This document shows positions 9,195-18,076 of a DNA stretch of 64,000 bases, in pieces; position 1 is the stretch's first letter; every line of letters begins with the position of its first letter. The notes under the pieces were generated by a model. That model saw only the letters and a list, made by a program, of their open reading frames with translations, was not told the DNA's origin and made no database searches. Origin of the DNA: SZAS-79 sp965279075 (GTDB lineage: Bacteria; Pseudomonadota; Gammaproteobacteria; Burkholderiales; SG8-39); NCBI GenBank assembly GCA_965279075.1, contig CBDIHI010000003.1, positions 1 to 64,000 of the forward strand, given 5' to 3'. The translations under genes were made by a program, and so were the position numbers.

Positions 9195-12100
9195 CTACAT
9201 CGGCAGCGAGAAGCCCTTGTCGCGAAAGATTCTCAGGCATGCGTCCGCGACCCCGGCGTCGTAGGCCGTGCCGCGCCCACGCTCGATTTCCGCCAGCGCC
9301 TTCTCGATGCCCAGGCCCGGGCGATAGGGGCGGTGCGAGCCCATGGCCTCGACCACGTCCGCCACGGCGAGGATGCGCGCCTCTGGCAGGATCGCCTCCC
9401 CCTTGAGGCCCTGCGGGTAGCCGCTGCCGTCGATGCGCTCGTGGTGCTGCAGCACCATGTCGGCGACCGGCCAGGGGAACTCGACGGTCCTCAGCACGTC
9501 GTAGCCCGCCTGCGGGTGGCCCTTGATCAGCGAGAACTCGGCGGCGCTGAGCTTGCCGGGCTTGGCGAGGATCTCGGAAGGGACCGTGATCTTGCCGATG
9601 TCGTGGACGTAGCCGGCGATGCGCAGGCCCTCGATGCGGCGCTCATCCCAGCCGAGCTCGGCTGCGATCGCCACCGAGATTTCCGCGACGCGCTTTTCAT
9701 GCCCTGCGGTATAGGGGTCGCGCATTTCGGACAGCGCGGTGGCCACTTCCACGGTGTGCGTCAGGGCGTTCTGCAGCTGCGCGAGGTAGCGCGCGGCCTG
9801 GTCCTCGGCGCGCTTCTTCTCGGTGATGTCCTGCATCAGGCCGATGATCGCGGGCCGGCCCTGGTAGGTGGCGAGGGCACCGTGCACGCCGACTTCGATC
9901 GGCGTTCCGTCCTTGCGCAGGCCGGTGGCCGTGTAATGGATGCTCGGAACCCCTCCCTCCATGCGCTGCAGGATCATCGCCTCGATGCGATCGCGGTCGC
10001 CTTCGGCGAAGAAGGAGAGTACGTCGCGACCGATCACTCCGGCGCTTTCTTCATAGCCGAAGATCTCCATGAGGCGGGGATTCGCGTACGCGAGCTTGTG
10101 GTCCTGCGCGATGTAGAGCCCGGCGATCGACTGCTCGACGATGCCGCGGAATCGTGCTTCCGACTCCAGCAGCGCCATCTCGGCCTCCTTTTGCGCTGTG
10201 ATGTCGGACACCACGCCTTCCATGCGCAGTGGCCGGCCGGCCTCATCCCGGACCATCCACGCCCGGTTGGCAATCCAGCGTACCTTGCCGCCGGGGTGCA
10301 GGATGCGAAACTGCGCCTCGCTGCTGCCCGTCTCGCGTGCGCGCCGGTCCGACTCGGCGGCAACGCCGATGTCGCCGGGATGGATGCACTCGAACCAGAG
10401 CCGGGGGGATGCGAAGAAGTCGCCGACCGGCCTACCGTACACCTTCGCGGCTGCGGCATTGAGGTACAGCACCTGGCCGGTCCCCGCATCGGCCGACCAG
10501 AGGACCTGGTCCACGGTCGACATGATGCTTTCGATCCGCGCCTGTGCCTCCTGCAGCGCCTGCGTGGCCCGCTTGCGGGCCGCCTCGCGCTCGAAATTGC
10601 CGAGGCCGTAGCTGACGTCCCGCGCGATCCTGAGCAGCAGGTCGCGGGTTTCTTCGTCTAGCGTGTTGGGCTCGGGGTCATAGAGCGTCAGCGCGCCCAC
10701 GGTCACCCCGCCGCAGGTCAGCGGCAGCCCGGCCGAGGCGCCCCATCCGTACTGCACGGCTCGTTCACGCCAGGGTGCAGTGCGGGGGTCGTTGGCGAAG
10801 TCCTGGCACCAGAATGCGCTGTTCTCCCTGATCGCCGTGCCCGTAGGCCCGAGGCCGTTGGGATCGGCGGGATCCACGGAGATCCTGATGCCATCCAGGT
10901 ATTCGACGCTTTTGCCGAAAGCGGCCACGGGGATCACGAGCCGGGTCGCGGGGTCGACTTTGCCGATCCATGCCATCGCCAGCCCGCCCGACGCGACTGA
11001 GGCGCGGCAGACCTCCGCGAAGAGTTCCGCCTCGCTCTGGCAGCGCACGACCGCCGCGTTGCACTCGCCGAGGGTCTTGTAGAGGCGGCCGAGGCGAAGC
11101 GCCTTGGCCTGGGCCGCCACCCGTTCGGTGATGTCCTCGACCATGCACACGAAGTAATCGACCGCGCCTTCCGGTGTGCGTACGGACTTGATATCCATCT
11201 GAGCCAGGACCGTGCTGCCGTCCTTTCGCAGGAAGCGCTTTTGCATGGAGTAGCCGTCGATCTCGCCCTTCATCACGCGCTCGAACTCCCCCAGGTCGAG
11301 GCCAAGGTCCGCCGGATGGGTCATTTCCGGCCAGGTCTTCTGCGCCAGTTCGTCGCGGGCGTAGCCAAGGATCTCGCACAGCCGGTCGTTGAAGTTGAGC
11401 CAGCGCTTGGAATCGGGCGAGGTGATCGCCATCCCGACGAAGGGCAGGTCGTAGAACTGCTTCAGCAGGCTGTCGGCCTGCAGCCGTGTCGCGAGCAGTC
11501 GGGCGAGGTGCTGCTGCCGGAAGAGCAGAAGTGCTATGGCAGCCAGTGCAATGGCCGCTGCGGCCATGACCCCGCCCGCCCAGAGGGCCGTGGCTCGAGC
11601 GGGCGCGAGGACCTCCTCGCGGTCGAGCTTGGCGAGGATCTTCCAATCGGTCCCGGCGACCGGCTGCCAGGCCGCGAGGACGCTCGCGCCGCGGTAGTCC
11701 ACGCCTTTGAAGGTACCGGCGCCGCCTTCACGTGCCGCGGCCGCGGCGGGGAGCCGGGCATTGCCAAGCGGGACCTTGAGCGTAAGTGTGGTGCCCTTGA
11801 GCTGGCGCAGCTCGTTCAGGTACACGACCGTGTCGCCCTCGCGGCGGACCAGCAACGTCTCGCCGCTCTGGCTGAGTGTCGGCCAGGACTCCACCAGCGG
11901 GAACAGGAACTGCTTCGGGTCGATGTGCAGCAGCGCCACGCCGGCGGCCTCCAGCAGTCCCTTGCGGCCCAACGGGACCATGAAATAGAGATGCGTGTTG
12001 CCGAGGTCGTCGCGGTGCAGGTCGCTCATCTGCACGGCGCCGCTGGCCGCGGCCATGCGCACCCGGGCGCGCAGCGCCTCGTCCTGTACCGGCGGTGTCC

Positions 12101-12701
12101 CGACCGCCAGCAGGGGGCGCCCGAGCGAGTCGAACAGCGCGATCGAATCGTAGGCGAATGCCTGCTTCAGCGAGACCAGCCGGTCGAGGATCATCGCGCC
12201 CGAGTGCTCATCCCCGGTGGCTTGCAGCTTTTCGAGCCGTTCGATGAACCCCTGGCTGTACGCCAGGGCGCTGGCGTCCCCGTGCCGTTCGGCCAGCCAG
12301 CTCTCGATCTGCCGGGTCTTGAAGCCAGCGATGACCTCGAGGTCAGCCGTCGCGTCGCGCTCGTCCTTCTTCGCCTCCAGCACGTACACGACCAGGCCGA
12401 CCAGCGGCACCGTCAGGGTGAGCAGCGCTAGCAGCGGCACCAATTGCCGCCACGGGGCGGGAATGTGCCCGGTCGAGAGCGGCCCCTGCGCGAGGTCGCC
12501 CTTCGCCATGGACCGCAGCAGGAGGAACAGCAGGAGGCTCGTGACCACGACGAATGCGAGGCCCTTGGCGAGCTCGATACGGCCCTGCAGCGCCGGATCC
12601 TCGACGCCCAGGTCGACCAGCGCCGACGACGCCACGATCCACGCCGACGCGAAGGCGGCATAAAGCAGGGATACGACGGCGGGATTCAGGCGGAATCGCA
12701 T
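9195..12701 (-). CDS. Multi-sensor cyclic-di-GMP phosphodiesterase: Cache-like, PAS, GAF, PAS, PAS, HD-GYP
   Basis: A membrane signalling protein of 1168 residues. Three hydrophobic spans lie at about 10-30, 45-66 and 85-110, followed by a periplasmic Cache-like sensor and another span at about 370-392. The cytoplasmic part has a PAS domain (about 410-530), a GAF domain (about 545-700), two further PAS domains (about 710-960) and a C-terminal HD-GYP domain. The HD-GYP signature is complete: GYVHDIGKIT and HHERIDGSGYPQGLKG, so c-di-GMP hydrolysis is expected. It would lower c-di-GMP in response to signals sensed by the Cache, PAS and GAF domains, affecting motility or biofilm. It is upstream of, and in the same direction as, the metal-efflux operon, with 83 bases between. 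Confidence 0.9.
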   Translation of the reverse strand: MRFRLNPAVVSLLYAAFASAWIVASSALVDLGVEDPALQGRIELAKGLAFVVVTSLLLFLLLRSMAKGDLAQGPLSTGHIPAPWRQLVPLLALLTLTVPLVGLVVYVLEAKKDERDATADLEVIAGFKTRQIESWLAERHGDASALAYSQGFIERLEKLQATGDEHSGAMILDRLVSLKQAFAYDSIALFDSLGRPLLAVGTPPVQDEALRARVRMAAASGAVQMSDLHRDDLGNTHLYFMVPLGRKGLLEAAGVALLHIDPKQFLFPLVESWPTLSQSGETLLVRREGDTVVYLNELRQLKGTTLTLKVPLGNARLPAAAAAREGGAGTFKGVDYRGASVLAAWQPVAGTDWKILAKLDREEVLAPARATALWAGGVMAAAAIALAAIALLLFRQQHLARLLATRLQADSLLKQFYDLPFVGMAITSPDSKRWLNFNDRLCEILGYARDELAQKTWPEMTHPADLGLDLGEFERVMKGEIDGYSMQKRFLRKDGSTVLAQMDIKSVRTPEGAVDYFVCMVEDITERVAAQAKALRLGRLYKTLGECNAAVVRCQSEAELFAEVCRASVASGGLAMAWIGKVDPATRLVIPVAAFGKSVEYLDGIRISVDPADPNGLGPTGTAIRENSAFWCQDFANDPRTAPWRERAVQYGWGASAGLPLTCGGVTVGALTLYDPEPNTLDEETRDLLLRIARDVSYGLGNFEREAARKRATQALQEAQARIESIMSTVDQVLWSADAGTGQVLYLNAAAAKVYGRPVGDFFASPRLWFECIHPGDIGVAAESDRRARETGSSEAQFRILHPGGKVRWIANRAWMVRDEAGRPLRMEGVVSDITAQKEAEMALLESEARFRGIVEQSIAGLYIAQDHKLAYANPRLMEIFGYEESAGVIGRDVLSFFAEGDRDRIEAMILQRMEGGVPSIHYTATGLRKDGTPIEVGVHGALATYQGRPAIIGLMQDITEKKRAEDQAARYLAQLQNALTHTVEVATALSEMRDPYTAGHEKRVAEISVAIAAELGWDERRIEGLRIAGYVHDIGKITVPSEILAKPGKLSAAEFSLIKGHPQAGYDVLRTVEFPWPVADMVLQHHERIDGSGYPQGLKGEAILPEARILAVADVVEAMGSHRPYRPGLGIEKALAEIERGRGTAYDAGVADACLRIFRDKGFSLPM

Positions 12702-12752
12702 GCGCAGCGCCGGGTTGGGTAGTGGGAGCCACGCGCAGAATACTCTGGCGCC

Positions 12753-12781
12753 TTGACATTCGCTAGGCTACCTAGCTATCT
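12753..12781 (+). promoter_or_regulatory. Promoter with a MarR-type operator between -35 and -10
   Basis: TTGACA at 12753-12758 is a perfect -35 box, and CTATCT (12776-12781) lies 17 bases further as a -10. The spacer holds the perfect inverted repeat GCTAGG-CTA-CCTAGC at 12762-12776. A repressor sitting there would block RNA polymerase, and the first gene downstream encodes a MarR protein, so autorepression and control of the whole catabolic operon is the obvious model. Confidence 0.65.
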
Positions 12782-12812
12782 TGGCTGCGCACACCAGCCT
12801 GGGCCGATCCGC

Positions 12813-13400
12813 ATGCCATCCGCCTCCCGCCGCAGCACCCCCAAACCCGCAGCAAGGCGCGGTCGCGCCGCCGCCCCGCTCACGGTGTCGCGCCGCGAAC
12901 TCCTCGCCGGCAACGACGACCGCAGGTTCCGCGAGCTGGTGCACGCCTTCTTCGCGTTCCAGGCCCGCCACGAGGCGATCCGCGACGGGCACGCGGCCTA
13001 CATCGGCCTGGCCGGCATCCAGTACACGATCCTGATCGCGATCGGCCACCTCGAGGCGGAGGGCGACGTCACGGTGAAGACCGTGTGCGACCACCTGCAC
13101 GTGTCGAGCGCGTTCATCGCGGTGGAGACCGCCAAGCTGGTCGAGCGCGGCCTCCTCCTGAAGAGCCGCGACCCGAAGGACGCGCGCCGCACGCTGCTGA
13201 AGACCACGCCGCAGGGCCATGCGCTGCTCGCGAAGCTCGCGCCGGCCCAGCGCGCGGTCAACGACATCGAGTTCGGCGGCCTCTCCCGCGCCGATTTCCT
13301 CGCGCTGCACCGGGTCATGACCCGGCTGATCGACAACTGCGACGCGGCGCTCGCCATGCAGCGCCTGCTCGAGCGCCCGGCCGAGAACGTGCCCGCCTGA
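12813..13400 (+). CDS. MarR-family transcriptional regulator
   Basis: Winged helix-turn-helix regulator of 195 residues from ATG 12813. The reader helix region is DVTVKTVCDHLHVSSAFIAVE and is followed by the wing KSRDPKDARRTLLKTTPQG, a classic MarR wing (D-x-R-D-x-R type). MarR proteins generally respond to phenolic or aromatic compounds and repress degradation genes. The gene is first in a run of six same-strand genes for a putative aromatic pathway, and a perfect inverted repeat sits inside its promoter. The frame stays open upstream to a TTG at 12753, but that TTG is the -35 box itself, so I reject it as the start. Confidence 0.85.
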   Translation: MPSASRRSTPKPAARRGRAAAPLTVSRRELLAGNDDRRFRELVHAFFAFQARHEAIRDGHAAYIGLAGIQYTILIAIGHLEAEGDVTVKTVCDHLHVSSAFIAVETAKLVERGLLLKSRDPKDARRTLLKTTPQGHALLAKLAPAQRAVNDIEFGGLSRADFLALHRVMTRLIDNCDAALAMQRLLERPAENVPA

Positions 13401-13426
13401 AACCCATCCCGCCCCAGGAGACCCTC

Positions 13427-14905
13427 ATGACCGCCCCCGTGAAGAACGGCCAGAAGCACCTCGAGTCGCTGCGCGACGGCCGCCGGGTGTTCATCGACGG
13501 CAAGCTCGTCGACGACGTCACCACCCACCCAGCGTTCCGCAATTCCGTGCAGTCCTCGTGCTCGCTTTACGATTTCCAGGCGAAGCCCGAGAACCGCGAG
13601 CTGATGACATTCGAGACCGAAACCGGCCACCGCGTCAGCCGCGCCTGGCAAAAGCCCAGGACCTATGCGGAGATGGTGCAGCGGCGCCAGGCGCTGACCG
13701 CGCTCGCCGAGCAGCACCACGGCTTCATGGGCCGCTCGCCCGACCACCTCGCTTCCGCCTTGCTGGGACAGGTGATGGGCCTCAAGGTGTTCGAGAAGCA
13801 CGGCCCGAAGCGCGCGAAGGCGATGCACGACTACTACCATTACGCCGCCGACAACGACCTCTTCCTCACCTATGTGATCATCAACCCGCAGGCCGACCGC
13901 TCCAAGGACTGGGGCGACCAGGCGGGCGAGGACCTCGTCGCGGCGATCGTGGACGAGGACTCGACGGGCATCACGATCCGCGGCGCGAAGATGCTCGGCA
14001 CCAGCTCGATCATGGCGAACGAGGTGTTCGTCGCCAACCTCCAGCCGCTGAAACCCGGCGAGGAGAACCTGGCCTTCTCCTGCGCGCTGCCGATGGACGC
14101 GAAGGGCCTCAAGGTCCTGTCGCGCAAGTCCTACGAGCAGCACGCGGTGTCGCGCTTCGACAACCCGCTCGCCTCGCACTTCGACGAGAACGACGCGATC
14201 ATCTACTTCGACGACGTGAAGGTGCCGTGGGACAGGGTGTTCGTCTGCAGGGACACCGACATGTGCCGCGCGCAGTTCCACGACACCGCCGGCCACATCA
14301 TGCAGAACTACCAGGCGCAGATCCGCCTCGCGGTGAAGCTGCGCTTCATGGCGGGCATCGCGAGGAAGATCGCCGAGACCATAGGAACGGTGAACATGCC
14401 GCCGGTCAGGGAGAAGCTCGGCTGGCTCGCGGCCAAGGCCGCGATGGTGGAATCGATGATGCTCGGCATGGAGGCCGGCGGCGCGATGTTCGAGGGGTAT
14501 TACATCCCCAGCCGCCACCTCGTGTACACCGCGCAGGTCATCACGCAGGAGCTGTACCCGCAGTTCGTGCAGGCCATGCGCGAACTCGCCGGCGGCGCGC
14601 TGATCATGCTGCCCTCGTCCGCGGCCGACTACGACAACCCCGAGATCGCGCCGATCATCGCCAAGACCCAGGTGTCGCCGGCGATGTCGCCGGAAGAGCG
14701 GGTCAAGTTCCTCAAGCTCGCGTGGGACGCGGTGGGCAGCGAGTTCGCCTCGCGCCACGTGCAGTACGAGATGTTCTATGCGGGAGCGCAGTTCGTCACC
14801 AACAGCCACAGCTACCGCACCTACGACTGGAAGAAGGCGCTGGCCATGACCGACCGCGCGCTGTCGGAATACGAGCGCAAACCCTCCCTCGACAAAGCCG
14901 CCTGA
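13427..14905 (+). CDS. 4-hydroxyphenylacetate 3-hydroxylase-family (HpaB-like) flavin monooxygenase
   Basis: A 492-residue protein of the HpaB family, acyl-CoA-dehydrogenase fold, that uses reduced FAD to hydroxylate an aromatic ring. ATG 13427 has AGGAG seven bases upstream. Family features are the N-terminal LESLRDGRRVFIDG, the flavin-site region with IIRGAK-like motif (GITIRGAKMLGTSS), and the C-terminal helix block QNYQAQIRLAVKLRFMAGIA. The related 4-hydroxybutyryl-CoA dehydratases carry iron-sulphur cysteines; the pattern here resembles the monooxygenases more. No flavin reductase (HpaC) gene is in this window, so reduced flavin must come from elsewhere. The neighbours suggest a ring-hydroxylation step before hydrolytic ring opening. 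Confidence 0.8.
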   Translation: MTAPVKNGQKHLESLRDGRRVFIDGKLVDDVTTHPAFRNSVQSSCSLYDFQAKPENRELMTFETETGHRVSRAWQKPRTYAEMVQRRQALTALAEQHHGFMGRSPDHLASALLGQVMGLKVFEKHGPKRAKAMHDYYHYAADNDLFLTYVIINPQADRSKDWGDQAGEDLVAAIVDEDSTGITIRGAKMLGTSSIMANEVFVANLQPLKPGEENLAFSCALPMDAKGLKVLSRKSYEQHAVSRFDNPLASHFDENDAIIYFDDVKVPWDRVFVCRDTDMCRAQFHDTAGHIMQNYQAQIRLAVKLRFMAGIARKIAETIGTVNMPPVREKLGWLAAKAAMVESMMLGMEAGGAMFEGYYIPSRHLVYTAQVITQELYPQFVQAMRELAGGALIMLPSSAADYDNPEIAPIIAKTQVSPAMSPEERVKFLKLAWDAVGSEFASRHVQYEMFYAGAQFVTNSHSYRTYDWKKALAMTDRALSEYERKPSLDKAA

Positions 14906-14912
14906 GGTCCCC

Positions 14913-16109
14913 ATGAAGACAGCCATCGTCAACCTCGGCCGCATCGTCTCGGGCGACTGGCGCGACCCGTTCGTCGCCGGCAACGCCATCCTCATGCAGG
15001 ACGGCCTGCTCACCGCCGTCGGCAACGTCACCGCCGGGGAAGTCGAGGCCGCGGACGTCGTCATCGACGCCGACGGCGCCACCGCGATCCCCGGCCTGAT
15101 CGACTCCCAGGTCCACAATACCTTCGGCGACTACACGCCGCGGCAGAAGACGGTGGGCTTCCTCGAGAGCTACGTGCACGGCGGCGTGACGACGGCGATC
15201 AGCGCTTCCGAGGTCCACGTGCCCGGGCGCCCGAAGGATCCCGAGGGCGTGAAGGCGCTCGCGGTGGCGGCGATGAAGTGCTTCGAGCACTACCGTCCCG
15301 GCGGCATGCGCGTGTGGGCGGGCTCGATCATCCTCGAGCCGGGGCTGGTGGAGGCGGACTTCGCCGAGATCGCCGCCAAGGGTGTGTGGCTCGCCAAGGC
15401 GGGTTTCGGCGCCGTGAAGACTCCGTACGACTACGAGCCGATGATCGCGTGGGCGAGGAAGCACGGCATGATCTCGATGGTGCATACCGGCGGTTCGTCG
15501 ATCCCGGGGTCGTCGGGCATCTGGGCGGACCACCTCATCAAGATCAAGCCGGATGTGTCCTTCCATGTGAACGGCGGCCCGGTGGCGATGCCGGACGAGG
15601 ATTTCCCGCGCATCGTGCACGAGTCGAACATCGCGCTGCAGGTCTGCACCGCGGGCAACCTCCGCACCACGCTCCTGCTCGGAGACATGGTGCGCAAGGC
15701 CGACCAGTTCGACCGCTTCCTGATCGCCACCGACACGCCCACGGGCTCCGGGATCATGCCGCTCGGCATGATGTACACGATCACACACCTCGCGAGCCTG
15801 ACCAAGATGCCGGTCGAGTGGGCGATCGCGGCGGCCACGGGCAACAACGCGAAGGTCTACAAACGCAACAGCGGGTTCCTGCGCGTGGGCAAGGACGCGG
15901 ACGTCGTGGTTATCGACTCGTGCGTCGGCGGTTCGAAAACCGACCCGCTCGACTCGCTCAGGAACGGCGACATCGCGGCGGTCGGCGCGGTCATCACCGA
16001 CGGCGTGCCGAGGTTCGTTGGCAAGAGCCGCAACACGCCGGCACCGAACAAGCGCATCCGCGTGGCCGCGTGCCGCATCCCGCAGGACTATTCCGGCGCA
16101 GCGCACTAG
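14913..16109 (+). CDS. Amidohydrolase-superfamily protein resembling enamidase, with an altered metal site
   Basis: A 398-residue TIM-barrel hydrolase. Blocks such as DYTPRQKTVGF, HGGVTTAIS, EVHVPGRPKDPEG, VHTGGSSIPGSS and TDTPTGSG resemble the enamidase of anaerobic nicotinate degradation as I remember it, which opens a cyclic enamide. Most metal ligands are present: H68, the His of VHTGG, the His of FHVNGG and the Asp of ATDTPTG. The first His of the usual DxHxH motif, however, is Gln66 (DSQVH; codon CAG at 15108-15110). This may mean a mononuclear site, a changed reaction or loss of activity. It follows the HpaB-like gene by seven bases, so a hydroxylated ring or cyclic amide is a plausible substrate. 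Confidence 0.75.
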   Translation: MKTAIVNLGRIVSGDWRDPFVAGNAILMQDGLLTAVGNVTAGEVEAADVVIDADGATAIPGLIDSQVHNTFGDYTPRQKTVGFLESYVHGGVTTAISASEVHVPGRPKDPEGVKALAVAAMKCFEHYRPGGMRVWAGSIILEPGLVEADFAEIAAKGVWLAKAGFGAVKTPYDYEPMIAWARKHGMISMVHTGGSSIPGSSGIWADHLIKIKPDVSFHVNGGPVAMPDEDFPRIVHESNIALQVCTAGNLRTTLLLGDMVRKADQFDRFLIATDTPTGSGIMPLGMMYTITHLASLTKMPVEWAIAAATGNNAKVYKRNSGFLRVGKDADVVVIDSCVGGSKTDPLDSLRNGDIAAVGAVITDGVPRFVGKSRNTPAPNKRIRVAACRIPQDYSGAAH

Positions 16110-16182
16110 GAGCGGGGGAGCCAGACTCTTCCCCCGCGCCCCCCGGGTGCCGGGACCAAACATTTCAAGGAGGCGCACAGCC

Positions 16183-16752
16183 ATGCAGATGCCAGTCAAA
16201 AGGTGGTTCACGTTCGTCGAGGAAACCGTCGCCCCCGCGGGCGAACCGCCGTTGCGCAAGATCGCGATCGTCGCGGTGGTGGCCAATCCCTATGCGGGGC
16301 GCTACGTCGAGGACCTGAAGCCGATGACCGAGGCGAGCGTCGAGCTCGGGCGCCTGATGGTCGAGCGAGCGGTGCATGCCATGGCTCCCTACAAGATCCT
16401 GGGCCTCGGCAAGGGCGGCATCGCCGGCATGGCTGGCGAGCAGGAGCACGTGAATGCGCTGCTCACCACGGCGTTCGCCGAGCCGGTGCGCGCCGCGATC
16501 GGCGGCGGCAAGGCTTGGATCTCCTCGATGACCAAGCGCGGCGGCCCGGGCACGACGATCGACATCCCGTTCAACCACAAGGACGCGCTGTACGTGAGGT
16601 CCTTTTACGACGGCATAACGCTGACGCTGCCGGATGCGCCGCTGCCCGACGAGATCGCGCTGATCGCGGGCTTCTCCAACCGCGGCCGCGTCGGCGCGCG
16701 CGTGGGCGGGTTGAAGCCGGAGGCCGTGAAGGGCCTGGACGGACTGACCTGA
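16183..16752 (+). CDS. AA_synth (DUF1185) family protein
   Basis: A 189-residue protein of the amino acid synthesis family PF06684, a fold of uncertain enzymatic role that is common in betaproteobacterial catabolic operons with Bug receptors. ATG 16183 has the strong ribosome-binding site AAGGAGG at 16167-16173. Recognisable blocks are KIAIVAVVANPYAGRYVEDL, ILGLGKGGIAGMAGEQEH and the repeated glycine turns RGGPGTT. The stop is one base before the next start. In this context it may process a ring-opening product, but nothing in the sequence shows a particular reaction. Confidence 0.75.
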   Translation: MQMPVKRWFTFVEETVAPAGEPPLRKIAIVAVVANPYAGRYVEDLKPMTEASVELGRLMVERAVHAMAPYKILGLGKGGIAGMAGEQEHVNALLTTAFAEPVRAAIGGGKAWISSMTKRGGPGTTIDIPFNHKDALYVRSFYDGITLTLPDAPLPDEIALIAGFSNRGRVGARVGGLKPEAVKGLDGLT

Positions 16753-16753
16753 C

Positions 16754-17722
16754 ATGGGGGCCCGCAACCTTGCAGGTCTTCTGTTCGCGGCGGCCCTTGC
16801 CCTGGCCTCGATGGTCGCGTCGGCCTTCCCCGACAAGCCGGTGCGGATCATCGTGCCCTTCCCGCCCGGCGGCTCGGCCGATTTCGTCGGCCGGCTGGTG
16901 GCCGAGAAGCTCACCACCGCCTGGGGCAAGCCCGTGCTGGTGGAGAACCGCCCGGGCGGCAGCGCGACCATAGGCCTTGGCATGGTGGCCAAGTCGGCGC
17001 CCGATGGCCACACGATAGGCATCGCGACCGCGTCGTTCGCGATCCAGCCCGCGATCCGGCTGACCATGCCCTACGACTCGCTGGCCGACTTCGAGTTCGT
17101 CACGCAGATCATGGAGACGCCGTTCGTGCTGACCGTGAATTCTTCGCTGCCGGTGAATTCGCTCAAGGACCTGGTCGCCTACGGCAAGGCCAACCCGGGC
17201 AAGCTGAACATCGGCTCGTTCGGCGTCGGCTCCACGCCGCACATCCTCGCCGAGATCCTCGCGCAGCAGACCGGCACGAGGATCGTCCACGTGCCGTTCA
17301 AGGGCTCCGCCGACAGCATGGCGGCGCAACTCTCGGGTGACGTGCCGCTCAACTTCGATGTAGTCATGTCGCCGTTGCCCAACATCAAGGCCGGCAAGCT
17401 GCGCCCGATCGTCGTCACCTCGCAGCGCCGCTACAAGGACCTGCCCGACACGCCCACCGGCCTCGAGTCGGGCATCCCCGAGCTCGACATGCCGACCTGG
17501 TTCGGCTTCCTCGCGCCCAAGGGGATCCCGGCCGACGCGCTGAAGACCCTGAACGCCTCGATCGTGCAGGTGCTGAAGGCGCCGGAGGTGGGCGCGGCGT
17601 TCGAAAAGCAGGCGATGACGGTGGTCACCAGCACGCCGGAGGAGTTCCGCGGGTACGTCACGCGGTCGATGCAACGCGTGGCCAACGCGGTCAAGGCGGC
17701 CAACATCCCGAAGTCCGACTGA
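16754..17722 (+). CDS. Bug/TctC-family extracytoplasmic solute receptor
   Basis: A complete 322-residue periplasmic binding protein, the usual length for the family. A signal peptide (about 1-25) is followed by the signature FPDKPVRIIVPFPPGGSADF and by later conserved segments (GKLNIGSFGVGSTPHILAE, HVPFKGSADS). Bug receptors bind carboxylates and related aromatic acids; some deliver them to TctAB permeases encoded elsewhere, others have sensing roles. No TctAB genes are nearby. The ATG lies one base after the AA_synth stop, so the two are co-transcribed. It is intact, unlike the Bug gene at 1335-2302. Confidence 0.9.
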   Translation: MGARNLAGLLFAAALALASMVASAFPDKPVRIIVPFPPGGSADFVGRLVAEKLTTAWGKPVLVENRPGGSATIGLGMVAKSAPDGHTIGIATASFAIQPAIRLTMPYDSLADFEFVTQIMETPFVLTVNSSLPVNSLKDLVAYGKANPGKLNIGSFGVGSTPHILAEILAQQTGTRIVHVPFKGSADSMAAQLSGDVPLNFDVVMSPLPNIKAGKLRPIVVTSQRRYKDLPDTPTGLESGIPELDMPTWFGFLAPKGIPADALKTLNASIVQVLKAPEVGAAFEKQAMTVVTSTPEEFRGYVTRSMQRVANAVKAANIPKSD

Positions 17723-17732
17723 GGAGCCAGCC

Positions 17733-18020
17733 ATGCCGGGTTACCTGATCGCGGAGATCGACATCACCGATGCCGAGGCTTACCGGGAGTACGGGCGCAT
17801 CGTGACCGCCGCCATCGAGGCTTACGGCGGGCGCTTCCTCGTGCGCGGCGGCACCGTCGTGCCCAAGGAGGGCGGCTGGTCGCCCAAGCGCCTCGTCGTG
17901 GTCGAGTTTCCTTCCCTCGAAGCGGCGCAGAAGTTCTACGACTCCCCCGAGTACGCCCGGCCGCTGGAAATCCGGCTCAAGGCGACGAATTCGCGGCTGG
18001 TGCTGGTCGAGGGGGCCTGA
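17733..18020 (+). CDS. DUF1330 domain-containing protein
   Basis: A 95-residue dimeric alpha-beta barrel protein of the DUF1330 family. It starts MPGYLIAEIDITDAEAYREY and contains the family core RGGTVVPKEGGW and LVVVEFPSLEAAQKFYDS followed by YARPLEIR. Its function is unknown; related small barrels bind hydrophobic or aromatic ligands. It has GAGG upstream and closes the operon that begins with the MarR gene. Confidence 0.85.
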   Translation: MPGYLIAEIDITDAEAYREYGRIVTAAIEAYGGRFLVRGGTVVPKEGGWSPKRLVVVEFPSLEAAQKFYDSPEYARPLEIRLKATNSRLVLVEGA

Positions 18021-18076
18021 CCCCGGTTTGATCCGGCGCAAAGGGCGGGCCCCGCAGTGGGCTAGGATGGCCGTTC

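Noticed and set aside
12753..12812. TTG 12753 as start of the MarR gene
   Set aside because: It coincides with the -35 box of the predicted promoter; ATG 12813 is downstream of the -10 box.
13427..14905. Alternative call as 4-hydroxybutyryl-CoA dehydratase (AbfD)
   Set aside because: The iron-sulphur cysteine pattern could not be recognised, and the C-terminal helix block looks like HpaB monooxygenases.
12998..15118. A 706-codon open frame antisense to the MarR and HpaB-like genes
   Set aside because: It is a high-GC shadow: composition is Arg/His/Val/Leu-rich without recognisable motifs, while the opposite strand carries clear conserved families.
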